Below are positions 36,001 through 46,079 of a stretch of 64,000 nt of DNA, one piece after another; the stretch's first letter is position 1; the number at the start of each line of letters is the position of its first letter. Where the stretch lies: NCBI RefSeq assembly GCF_001649575.2, contig NC_051432.1, forward strand, positions 22,889,415 through 22,953,414, given 5' to 3'. The DNA is from Kryptolebias marmoratus (taxonomy: Eukaryota; Chordata; Actinopteri; Cyprinodontiformes; Rivulidae). The notes below the pieces were generated by a model, which saw nothing but the letters and a program-made list of their open reading frames with translations, was not told where the DNA came from and searched no databases. The translations under genes were made by a program, and so were the position numbers.

Positions 36001-39000
36001 TTCCTTCTTTCTCGCTCTCTGCTAAAAGGCAACGGCAGGTGATTATGATTTTACCTGTGTGCCTGTCTGTTACCAAAATATTTCACGGACCACCGGACGA
36101 ATTTTAATTCAGCTTGCAGAAAGTAATCACTGGACGTACGTCTACGACTGATTACCTTTCGGAGTCAGTTCATTTCAAGATGGGTGCCACAGCTAATTGA
36201 CCATAGCCGACACAAAAATGGCTTTCACTCAGAGAGTATTCCAAATATTAATGTAAAATCTGATGTGGTAGAAGCTGAGCAGCTGTCATTCCTTGTTCCC
36301 TCTGCAGCGTCGGCGTCGTCTCCCCACGCCGCCTCAGACCTGGAGCAGGCCCGACCTCAGACCAGCGGGGAGGAGGAGCTGCAACTCCAACTGGCCTTGG
36401 CCATGAGCAGGGAGGAGAGTCAGAAGGTAAAACAACACACACACAATAACGTGCGGCTCCTCCGGTGCAACAACCTCCGTGGGCATGCACACGGGTTCTC
36501 AGAAGCGCAGCAAACTTGTCTCTTGGTTTCTTTATGGTTTGGCGTTTTGAACATTCGCCCACAACGTTAGCCCTGCAGTCCCCTGTTACCATAGAGATGA
36601 ATGATGACACAACTACAGGCTGCCTGAAGCATTAACCAAAAGGAGCAGGAGCAAGTCCACACAGAAACAAATCAAAAACACACCTAACATCTATGCGAGG
36701 GGTTTTTTAACCTTTGACCTTTGTGTCTGTTTCTTATCGCCTGCAGCTACAGGCGAAAGCGAAGAGATGTTTTTTTTGCTCATGTCTGTGCGTATTTGTC
36801 TGCACTGTTAACAAAATCATTCATGAACCACGGGAGAAATTTGAATGAGACTCTCAGAAAGTAATTATTAGGTGAACGTCTACAAATGATTGACATTTAG
36901 AGTCAAACAACCGTATTTTCCAGACTATAAGGCGCACTTATAATCCGGAGCACCTTATATATGTAAGAAGTTGTAATGTTTTAGTACGACTTTGGTAAAC
37001 TACAAAGCCGCACCGGTTGCAGCATTAAGGCTCAGTTAGAGTCAAGCAGGGCTACAAAAATTGGGAGGTGCAGACAATGCATCTTATATATGACAATAGT
37101 TTAAAAATTGACCGTTCATTGACAGTGTGTCTTATAATCCAGTGCACCCCATAGTGCGGAAAATACGGTAATTCAAGATGGCCCCCACAACTAATCTACC
37201 TTTTCCAAGACAAAGATGAGGTGACTTAGTCAAATTTAGAAAAATAATAGGTAAAGTTCATGTGGTAGTAGCTGAGAGTCGTCCTCAGCACATACTCAAA
37301 GCGTTCACACACAGGATGTGGCTGCCGCTGAAAATTAAAACTCTGCCATGAAAGGCGGCGGGCATTCTTTTAAAGGGCTTTTAATTTACATCCTGTGGCT
37401 TATGTAACATTTTCCTTCAGCTGATTTAAATCTTCCCTGTCTTTGGTCCTTTTTAAGCCACATGTTCCCTGTGGCAGGTTTTTTCTTCTCATCCTTCCTT
37501 TAACAGAGAACTAAAATCAGTCTTTCATGCTAAAAAATGTCAAACTATTCTGTAAAATCTTGGAAGGTTTTCTCTTGTCTTTGCTCTAAAATAGTTCCCA
37601 CTCTTTGCTGAATATTGCTGCATAAAATTTTTTTTTTAAATTTGCCCGACCGAGTCATGGAGTTGGTTTGCTCACTGTGGCGTGTCGGCGTGATTCAGAG
37701 CCGGTACTTGTTGCACTGATGATGTCACGATGCCGCCCCTGCAGGAGCAGCGCTGTCGCCAAGGAGACGACTCACTGCTACAGAAGGCACTGGATGAGAG
37801 CCGCAGAGAGAGCCAGTCAGGGACACACGAGGTTAGTTTAAAAATGTGTGTGCGTGAGCTAGATGGCGTGTGTGTGGGGACGTGCACGGCACTTCAGTAC
37901 GTATTTGCATAGAATGGTGGGTGGGCGTGTTTGTAGGAGGCTGCCGGCAGGCATTTTGAGAATGAAGCTGAGTAAAATGATGTAAATTGGGAGAAAGGGA
38001 AAGGAAATGAGACAATAAGAGGATGACCATATGAGGGAGGTGTAAGAAAGAAACAGCAGAGGGCTGAGAGAGGACAAGGAGACATATGCAGAATGATAAT
38101 AACTGAGTTTGTCTAAACTTGAACTCGGCATGACATTTCCCTAAAAGCACCGTCCTTATTGATCTCCGATGTTTTAACAAACCAATCCGAGTCATTTGAC
38201 ACATTATGTAAACACCTGTGAGACGTGTAATTGGTTGGATGCTTTCAATAAACCATCGGGCAAGATTTAGGTGAATTTAATCATTTTTTAACTGACGAAA
38301 CATGTGAAATATTCACAAACATACTAACATATTTAGGATACAATAATAAAACCAAAAACCTCATATGTGTGTGTGTGTGTGTGTGTTGAAATTAGATGTT
38401 CATATACACGGTCTAAAAAGTTGCATAACCATTTTTTCTGTATGTCTGACATTAAATCAAACTAAACCTTTCTTTTTTTCTGGATGAAACATCCGTCTCT
38501 CGCCTCCTGAAGTTGGTAACAGAGAGTCATTATCCACCGTGAAACGACATGGGCTGAAAGGCCACTCAGCAAGGAAGAAGCCATTATACCAAAAGCATCA
38601 TAAAAAAAAGCCAAATTACAGTTTGAAATTGCACACAGGGACAAAGACCTTCATTTTTGGAGACATGTCTTGTGGTTTGATAAAACAGGAGCTGAACTGT
38701 TTGGCCACGATGACTTTAAACTGGATAAAAAAACTTAATATTTTAATAATTTTCACTTTTTGCTTCCTGTAGTCCGCCATGTTGGACCTTGTGGACATAT
38801 TTGGAGCCTCGTCTGAGCCACAGCCACCTACAGGTGACCCCTGGCCCACAGTTCAGCCCACCTGTAACACCACCTCCAACCCCTGGGACTCTGTAGGTGG
38901 GTGCTTCGTTACAGACACACCCAGCACGAAACCTGGAGGCTTTTTAGTCAGAACAACGCCTCTGCTTCACCACACTCAGAAAAAATATCTAAATCTGTCT

Positions 39001-40641
39001 TCACAGCAGTCCAGTCCAGCACTCCTGTGACTGGCAGCCCCTGGACGGACCCTCCCCCTTCTTCTAACACGTCCAATCCCTGGGCTCCGTGTGCCAACTC
39101 GCACACCGACCCCTGGGAGGCGGCACAGGAAGCATCCAGTCCCCCCAGTAATGCCTGGGACGGCCCAACAAATGGAGGTAATCTACGTTTTATAGACATT
39201 TAGCATTGCAAAGCCTCATTAGGATCCAAACGCCCATTAGTTTTCTATGAATTTTTAAACATGTTTGGTTCATATTTGTGCTTTTTTAGTCAGTTTTCAT
39301 TTCTCCAAACAGACGGTGACGGGACAGATCCGTTCGCAGCACAGGAAGAGGAGAAGCTTCCGCAGGAAGTTCCCAGAGTGTCCCCGCCTCAGCCGGCCAG
39401 CCCAACAGGTAGGCAGGCTGTGGGTTTCACCGTTTGACTAAAATCAACCATTACTGAAGAGAAACGCTTCCCTCTGCATCCTGCAAATCCCAGCAAAAAG
39501 AACATTCAGATAAACGGTTCATTAAATTTGAAACTGATGTGGATTTTTTTCTTTTTACCCAAGACGTTCAGGTAATAATTCTGCTGTTTGTGTGGTAACC
39601 AGATCAGAAGGAAGTCCTACAGCTTGGATCAAACAAACTGTGCTCAGAATATCAAATGTAGGCAGACAAAATGGGTTTACATTAATAATAATTGTTAAAA
39701 TATAAAAAAAAGTTTAATTCATCCAAAATAACCAGATAATCTAGAGTAATTTTTGAACTTAAGGAATAAAAAGAAGCATCTAAAGTCATTGTAGGATTAC
39801 AGTCTCTCTTTTTAATGCAATCTATCAGATTCATAAAAAAAAAAATTGTTTATAACCTTTTGGTGCACAAATCGAAACCTTTTCTGAAAACTTGCTGCGA
39901 CTCGAGCTATTAAACATTGTATCTTCCTTAAAGTCTATTCTGAACTTGTGTTTTGCTGATTTCTGCAGATGCCGAGCTGTTTGGAATCAAACCTGAACCT
40001 GACCTGTTTTCTGAACGAGACTCCAGGCCGGGTCCGTTCAGAGCAGATTCTCCAGTGAAACCTCTGGTTAACGGGAGGGAGTCGGACAGCCCGGAGATGT
40101 TCGACCTGTCCCGGTTAGCGCCCCCCCTCAGCGCCCCGCCTGCACGTGTTTGTCGGACTCCGGAGGCTTTTCTAGGACCTACGGGGGCCTCGTTGGTCAA
40201 TTTAGACACTCTGATTCCCCTCAAACCTCCTAGCAAGATGCAGAATAACCCTTTTCTCTCAGGTATTTTACACATAAGTACTGCTGGGATGTTAGAAGTA
40301 TTTTCTTGGCTTGATTTAATTTTTGCTTTATTTTTTTTTTTTTAACAGGCCTGAGTGCACCATCTCCTACCAATCCGTTCCACTGCGACCAGCCGCGCCT
40401 CACCCTCAACCAGATGCGGCCGTGCTCCACCTCTCCGCTGCCCCCTCACATGCTGCCCTACAGCCCGTCGCTGCCCCTGCCTCTGCTCCACCAGCCCCCC
40501 GTCCTCCCCTCCTCCCTCACACAGCCTGCTGCTGGACTCCTGGACCTCCCCTCGAACCTCCCACAGCCCCTGCTCCCCCTGTCTCCACGATCAGCGCCCC
40601 GCCCTCAGACTCAGACACACAGCCACAACCCGTTCCTCTGA
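33034..40641 (+). CDS. epn3: Epsin-3, endocytic clathrin adaptor
   Basis: Eleven coding exons (33034-33102, 33297-33455, 33632-33715, 35515-35809, 36308-36426, 37745-37831, 38773-38896, 39007-39177, 39313-39408, 39969-40262, 40349-40641) give about 596 aa. An ENTH domain fills residues about 12-144; the phosphoinositide-contacting residues known from epsin-1 are all present (R8, K11, R25, N30, R63, K69, H73, K76). Two ubiquitin-interacting motifs follow (about 224-240 and 250-265). Then comes a disordered region with DPW-type AP2-binding motifs (two DPW, plus NPW and SPW variants and one DPF). Three NPF motifs for EH-domain partners include one at the extreme C-terminus (HNPFL). Epsins bend membrane and recruit ubiquitinated cargo to clathrin pits. 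Adjacency to mycbpap matches human 17q21.33 and favours EPN3 over EPN1/EPN2. Confidence 0.93.
33721..33950. mobile_element. hAT-like MITE with 8-bp target duplication
   Basis: A 214-bp element (33729-33942) in epn3 intron 4. The ends CAGGGGTGGGCAA and TTGCCCACCTCTT are imperfect inverted repeats. The body is largely palindromic: TGGTCCTCGAGGGCCAC near the left end pairs with TGGCCCCTGAGGACCAG near the right end. Flanks CAGCACAC and CAGTACAC agree at 7 of 8 bases, fitting the 8-bp duplication of hAT transposition. No coding capacity. Confidence 0.8.
33951..34415 (+). repeat. Copy of dispersed repeat family A
   Basis: Overlapping partial copies: AAACTTGGTGTGGTACT near 33970, then TGCTTGTTACCAAACTATTT, CTGGATGGATTTTAATTAAA, CTAATCATTGGATGTCCG, GGCGCGGTAGTAGC, and the far-end block GGCGCCGGGCGATAAGC with TACTAGGTCTTTAATT. 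Confidence 0.75.
34416..35514 (+). other. epn3: Rest of epn3 intron 4
   Basis: AT-rich intron sequence; no repeat family, RNA or further exon recognised. Confidence 0.45.
36037..36285 (+). repeat. Copy of repeat family A abutting an epn3 splice acceptor
   Basis: Contains TGTCTGTTACCAAAATATTT, CACCGGACGAATTTTAATTC, AGAAAGTAATCACTGGACGT, TGCCACAGCTAATTGACC and TGATGTGGTAGAAGCTGAG. Recognisable repeat stops only about 22 bases before the AG that opens exon 36308-36426. Confidence 0.75.
36755..37385 (+). repeat. Copy of repeat family A containing a nested TIR element
   Basis: Left half: TGTTAACAAAATCATTCATG, AGAAAGTAATTATTAGGTGA, AGAGTCAAAC. Right half: AATTCAAGATGGCCCCCACA, ATGTGGTAGTAGCTGAGAGT, then AAAGGCGGCGGGCATTC. 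The halves are separated by a 260-bp terminal-inverted-repeat element at the point where other copies run straight from GAGTCAA into CAATTCAAGATGG. Confidence 0.8.
36910..37169. mobile_element. Non-autonomous TIR DNA transposon (about 260 bp)
   Basis: The 19-bp ends ACCGTATTTTCCAGACTAT and, inverted, ACCGTATTTTCCGCACTAT match at 17 of 19. The interior has repeated phrases on the theme ATAAGGCGCAC / CTTATAATCC. This class of fish element is common; I do not assign its superfamily. No open frame for a transposase. Confidence 0.8.
37832..38772 (+). other. epn3: epn3 intron 7, no other feature seen
   Basis: 0.9-kb intron with a short TG run near 38366-38386. Minus-strand open frames here are artefacts of purine-rich sequence. 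Confidence 0.5.
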
Positions 40642-41860
40642 GGCTCCAGCATCTTCCAACCTGAGCTCTGCGGAGAAAACGGGATACGCCGGACTCTTTT
40701 TTTTCTGGAACGACGTGCGCCACCTGCAGTGAAACTACGTGGAACGGACCTAATCTGGATCCCGTTCCAACACCATTGTGCAAATTTGAAGCGAGTCAAA
40801 GTTGGACTGACTAAATTTGTGTCTGAGGACGCATCAGCTGCTACATCGCCTGAACTCTTGAAGAAGAAGAAGCTCACTCTCTCTCTCACACACACAGACG
40901 GGCACTCAGGCGCGCCTCACCATGCAAACATGTAGGCAACACCCCACCTGAAAGGTCCGACGCTTTCTCCCATCAGCCGTGACAACGTTTGACCACAGAG
41001 ACGAAAAGTTTGTTCTGGAGCCCTGGATGAAGCCACACACTTTGATCGACCACAGAGCTTCGCTGGGACCCTTACTGCTGCTTCACCGACAAAAGCATGA
41101 ATGCCTCTAAACCCCGAGACTCCAAATTATTCTTTGATTCTGAGTTCCTCAAAATAAATTATTTTTGTCTGACAAGTTAAACTATATATTTATCTTTCTG
41201 TTTCAGGCCTCCCAAACTGTAGGATTCAAGAAAGCACAGAGCACAACATTGGAACTAAATAACGCCTTCTTACGTGTAGATCGTGGTGTATAATCCACTT
41301 TGCCTTTTTTCAAGCTCAAGAGCATGTGGTTCAAAGTTAGCTCAGTGTTTGCTATTAAAGACCAGTAAAGTCTACAGGATTTAGCTCACTTCAGCCGTGG
41401 AACAAACCAGCCTGTGATAAATCTAACTAACTCAATGTGGACCTGTTTGTATCTCAGATTGTACCCGATTAGACCCCTGTGCCTACCTCTACACTGCATT
41501 ATCACCGAGGAGGGCCTCACGACCACCACTTTCTCCCTCCTTTAACGAGATTCAGTCATTATGAATTAAACACATTTGACTTCAGAAACCAAAATGCAGG
41601 GAGGTCAAAGACTTTACTTAAAAGTAGAGGAGAGAAAGATTTCAAATGATAAGCTGATGTCCTGCTCTTTCCTCACTTCTGTGCTGAGAATAAAAAAAAT
41701 AAAAATCTGAGCTGATTCAGACTTTATCACTGCACTGAAACTGGACATGAATGTAAAATGCCTACCTATAAACACACACAGGCTGAGTACATATGTATTT
41801 AATAGAAATATATTGCTGTATTATGAAATACTATATCAATAAATGGCTGGTGTTTGCATT
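40642..41860 (+). other. epn3: epn3 3' untranslated region
   Basis: Sequence after the stop with AATAAA hexamers at 41153-41158 and 41838-41843. The distal signal would give a 3' UTR of about 1.2 kb. No long open frame. Confidence 0.5.
41838..41843 (+). terminator. epn3: Distal poly(A) signal of epn3
   Basis: AATAAA followed by TGGCTGGTGTTTG, a GT-rich downstream element. 41153-41158 is a proximal alternative. Confidence 0.5.
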
Positions 41861-42790
41861 TTATTTTGAACTGTGGATTAATGAGTCATCCTTGTTCTGC
41901 TCATTTCACTGCAGGCCCACAGAAAATACATCAAAGTTCATACCCTGGTAATTTAGATAAGTGTGCAGTATTGCAAGGCATCATGGGAAGGCAAAGTAAG
42001 ATTTAGTATGGATGAAATGGTTTTCTCTCAAAGTATTAATACTACAATAAAATATGTAAAAGCAGCATCATTGCATGTTGGAGCAGAACTTAAATGTTGC
42101 TGCAAAGATATGTATAATCTATAATCAGCATTATTTTTTCACCCTTTCAGCTTTATGTATGTATCCCACCACTTTTCTTGAAGCTGTGCAGTGCTGGAGC
42201 CAACTGCAAGAACAAAGTGATTCAGAGGTTTAAAAGCAAAACCTTTCCACAAAATTGACTATCCACAGTTTCACAATATTAAACCCTTGCAGTTCAATAT
42301 CACTGAAAGCAGAGGACCAAACATTTACAGAGTAAATGGCTGCCATTTTAAGTTGTGTCCAGGAGCTTTACCTGATCTGTCTTTACAGAGCTTTAAAAAG
42401 CTCTTATACTGTCTCTCAGTTCATCAGATGCTCATACCGTATCTAGAGTTTAAATGTCCAGAGGAGCCTCTCATCTGAGCCAGAGTTAAACAGTCCCAGT
42501 GTTCAGCAGCAGCAGGGATAACTGAGCAACAATGTTTATTTACGACTGTCTACACTTAAATTAGATTAACATTAGATTTAACAAATTCAGTATAATGTAG
42601 CATTTATCTAATGTTTCAGTTCTAGTAACCACTTTGCACTTAGTTTTCTTTCAACACAACCAGAAAGGTCCAACCAATATGTTGGTTTATTAACGCTTTA
42701 AAACCACTAGATGGCAGCATTGGGTCAATGCAGTTGTTTAGCTAAATACTGATTTATTTCACTGTGATTGACTTGTGACCTGTTGCACAG

Positions 42791-42844
42791 TGATGGATGG
42801 ATGGATGGATGGATGGATGGATGGATGGATGGATGGATGGATGG
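42791..42844. repeat. (GGAT)n microsatellite
   Basis: About 13 units of GGAT/ATGG following CTGTTGCACAGTGATGG, the context in which type B fish repeats often end. Confidence 0.93.
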
Positions 42845-43117
42845 TTGATTTATTTCAGCTATTAAATGACTGATCATTTCTTATAGGTGAATCGAGACAG
42901 ATTCAGTTACATATAACATATTATTTAAACATAAAACCAGCTTCAATTCTAACTAATCATCAAAGCCAAACGGACAAAAATATTTCTTCTGACAAAATAT
43001 TCTAATAGAAGATCAGAAACTTCATCATTTGTCCTCCAAAGATGTCAGTAAAAACATTTCATTTCAGCACCCTTTATTAAAATGTATAAAGTCACCATTC
43101 AGAATAAGGTTGAGTTC

Positions 43118-43158
43118 ATCCATCCATCCATCCATCCATCCATCCATCCATCCATCCA
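43118..43158. repeat. (CATC)n microsatellite
   Basis: About 10 units of CATC, inverted relative to the GGAT run at 42791. Confidence 0.93.
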
Positions 43159-43471
43159 GTCTTGCACAAAATGAAAAGGTTTGTGGCATTATGAAGCAAA
43201 AACAGATTTTAAGTTACCTCGACTGGTCACTGGTAATTGTTTCCTCTGTTGTTTTTCTTTCATAAATCATTTCATTTTTCAGCATTTAGACACATCCAAC
43301 AACCTTTAAACTGATTCCCGTTTACGTGTGTCTGTACACGCAGCACAAGATAAATTATAACAACTGCTAAAGAGTGTGTTTTAATCAACCAGAAAGTCAA
43401 AAACCTACGATTACCAAAACAAAATAAAAAGATTTGAGGAAACCCTCTTATGTCTGCACAACCAGGCACAC

Positions 43472-43768
43472 TCAAACACTTTTCTTCCCTTTGAGGTTCG
43501 TGATTTCTGTCCAAACAAAATCAAGAGCAGTCTGATTGTAGATCCAAGCAGCTGCAGTCTCGACCTCCTCGTACAGTAAATCAACTGGTGTGCACACTTG
43601 ATATGCAATGTTGCCATGTGGTGTTGATTTGGTGGAGGAGGGGACATAAACATGCAAGCGTGAGTAATAGTGGGAACAGTTGTTGAAGGCAGAGAAAACT
43701 ATTTTCCATTCTGAAACAGCCCCATGAAATGATCTGAGACTCTGCAAACCTGCAGTGCAAAGAATCAT
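43472..43768 (-). CDS. Unassigned open frame, possible terminal exon
   Basis: A 98-codon frame on - with balanced, protein-like composition (FHGAVSEWKIVFSAFNNC..., LHVYVPSS..., AAAWIYNQTALDFVW). Just inside its 5' end is a plausible acceptor (TTTGCACTGCAG before 43748), so it could be the last coding exon of a minus-strand gene. I do not recognise the family and found no partner exon upstream on - towards 45.7 kb. It could instead be a fossil coding segment or chance. Composition is unlike the AT-rich surroundings, which is the main support. Confidence 0.25.
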   Translation of the reverse strand: MILCTAGLQSLRSFHGAVSEWKIVFSAFNNCSHYYSRLHVYVPSSTKSTPHGNIAYQVCTPVDLLYEEVETAAAWIYNQTALDFVWTEITNLKGKKSV

Positions 43769-43849
43769 TTAACTGTCAGAACAGACTCATAACCTCAGTC
43801 TGAACCTTTAAAATGGAAACGTCGGAAGAAAATAAATTGCCTGTTTAGC

Positions 43850-44300
43850 TAATTATGCATGGCTGTCGGAGGTTATTAATCTCTATTAGTCAGAAATTAA
43901 AATCGGGTTTGTATCACAGCACAAGTTCAGCATGGAGGTTTCTAATGACACTGCAAAAATGAAAGATTTTCTTAGCAGGCAAGTCATCAAGACAAAAAGA
44001 TTCATGACACACGCGGGTTCAACAGCATTTCTGCTTTTCTGTTAGCCTGGTTTTAATGTGTTAATGCTTCTGCGGAAAAATGATCTGGATTTTATAGATT
44101 TCCCTTCATGCACTCATGCATGAGAGAACAGTTCCAGATCTTGGCCCCCTGGAGCTGTTGTTGCTGGCCTGCGGTGGGGCAGGCGTCCAATTTAAAGAAG
44201 CAATGAGAGTGATAAATTAAGCTTCGCCTGGTCGAGGTGCTGCTGCAATGTGGGAACAATTAGTCTGCAGGAGGAACTAAATTCAGCGTGCTCATGGGCA
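43850..44300. promoter_or_regulatory. Candidate conserved non-coding block
   Basis: A 450-base stretch with balanced composition, no open frame and no repeat family, rich in homeodomain-type cores (GCTAATTATGC, GGTTATTAATC, CTATTAGTC). Its texture differs from neighbouring DNA. A regulatory role is inference only. Confidence 0.2.
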
Positions 44301-45700
44301 CAGAGTGTTTATTCATTCAGTTTTAAACTACAACCTGAAAGGCATGTTTCAAGATAAACTACATGTGTGAATGGGTAACATAAAAGAAACCGCGGTCAAC
44401 AGTTACAGCTAGTTTATCATTTTTTCTGTTCGTTTGTTCGCTTTTTGTAAAATAGATAGCATATAAGCTCAGATGGTTGTTTTAATCTTGATTTATATTC
44501 ACTGAAAGAGTGAGCAATGATTAAACTCAAAGTAATGTCAGATTTGTTCATGAGCAGCAAACAACGTTAATGGAAGGACAATACAATACAAACTACTGAA
44601 CAATAGCAACAAAACCACACAGTGTCCACACACACACAAACGCAGAGAGACACACTCACTGTCTGCCTGTCTCATGATTCCAGTCAAAAATGAAAACGCC
44701 AGTCAAGAACAATATTTCAGCCCATCCTGTTTTTCTGTCCGCTTACCAAGAACCTTCTCTGCTCCCGCTGCCAACATTAACAATGAAAAACACACTGATC
44801 TGGACTTTATTCACTGTCACAATACAGGCAGAGAACCTTATTCTAACGCATCATAAGGCTGCTGTTAAGATAAGAAGTTCCTCATTGTTTTTAACGTTTA
44901 CTTAAAAAGTGACATCAGCAGAGTAACTGTTGTTTTCTGTTTTGAACAATTCAAATACAAGGTGTAGTCCCCCCAATGAGACAACAAGGAATCAAGAAGA
45001 AGCGTTTTGATGTTATTGTCCATAAAATATATTAAATACAAACAGAATTAACCTGTTAGGAAGTGGAAATGGCAAAGCAATTATAGGTCAGTGATGCAGA
45101 ACGGTAATTTTAGCTGATAAACACAAAACTTAAGCTTGAATGAAAAACTATTTTGTTTAAAAAACAGACAAGAAATGACTAGGAAAATACAAACTGGATG
45201 CTGAATCTCACATTTAGATTTTAGTACAGCTTGTGCAAAATTTGTGACTAAATCAAAGCATACTTTTAAAAACCTTTTTTTATTTTTTTATAATTTTAGA
45301 ATAAGTTTTTAGGAACTGAGTTATTCTAGTATCCATCTTAATAGAAAAAGGCAGATACAGATATGGTTCCACATTTACTTCATGACAATTTTAAGATCAT
45401 AAATTATATACAAACATTTTTACAAAGATAAAAAGACACAAAACAGCCAAACCTATCACACAAAGAACATGTTTACCTTGTGGAAAAATTAAAGTTTTAA
45501 AGACAGCAAATTCTATTGTGATTAACAAAGCCGTCTTTAAGATATACATTAAATATAAAAAAAGACAAAAAGTTATCAAACAGTAAGCGTATTTATGTAA
45601 ACAGATGCAAAAATGATAAAACATGCGTAACATTTGCCTCGTAACGCTTTATTAAGGAAAAGAATGCGATATTTTCATCCCTTTATTAAAAACTAAGATT
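44301..45700. other. Intergenic DNA upstream of b3gntl1
   Basis: Very AT-rich; no exon, RNA or named repeat recognised. Hydrophobic open frames on - near 45.4-45.6 kb reflect base composition. Confidence 0.45.
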
Positions 45701-45719
45701 ATTCCATTACAATTTGGGC

Positions 45720-46079
45720 GCCATGATGACGTCACTATTCCCTATGACTGACAGCGAACGGAGCGAATCGAATGCCTGTCCGCGTTTTTTAGCAGCCAAT
45801 CAGCGTCCTGGATTTGTTGTTTGCGGAAGTTGCTGCTCCGCTAACGTGCTTTACGCTTCTCGTTTCGGAAAATGAGCTCAAAACCCACCGCTAAAACTAA
45901 CATAACACGTTTTATTGATAATCTTGTGGACTTGTATTCCTTTCATGTCAAGATGAGTTGCAAAGTAAACGCTGAACGATAATATAACGCACGTGCTCAC
46001 CGCATGGCCCACTCCTCGACTTCAAATAGCCATTTCTGTCATGTTATATTTGAGTAAGTAAAGTGAAATCAACAGACAC
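45720..46079 (+). promoter_or_regulatory. b3gntl1: b3gntl1 promoter and 5' leader
   Basis: A sharp shift from AT-rich DNA to a promoter-like segment: palindromic CRE TGACGTCA at 45727-45734, CCAAT in AGCCAATCAG at 45796-45800, and an ETS-type CGGAAGT at 45824-45830. No TATA box. This combination is typical of housekeeping promoters and could work in both directions. Confidence 0.55.

Larger units (their letters stand above)
41861..43271. other. Intergenic DNA with opposed tetranucleotide repeats
   Basis: No gene seen. (GGAT)n at 42791-42844 and (CATC)n at 43118-43158 are reverse complements of each other, about 270 bases apart, and may be the tails of two oppositely oriented repeats. Confidence 0.5.

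Noticed and set aside
40355..40732. Pro-rich frames of 113-125 codons over the last epn3 exon
   Set aside because: Alternative frames of a C-rich exon. The true frame is fixed by the phase of the preceding exon and ends in the NPF motif.
45397..45633. Hydrophobic minus-strand frame of 78 codons
   Set aside because: Explained by AT-rich base composition; many Phe, Leu, Ile and Tyr codons, no other support.
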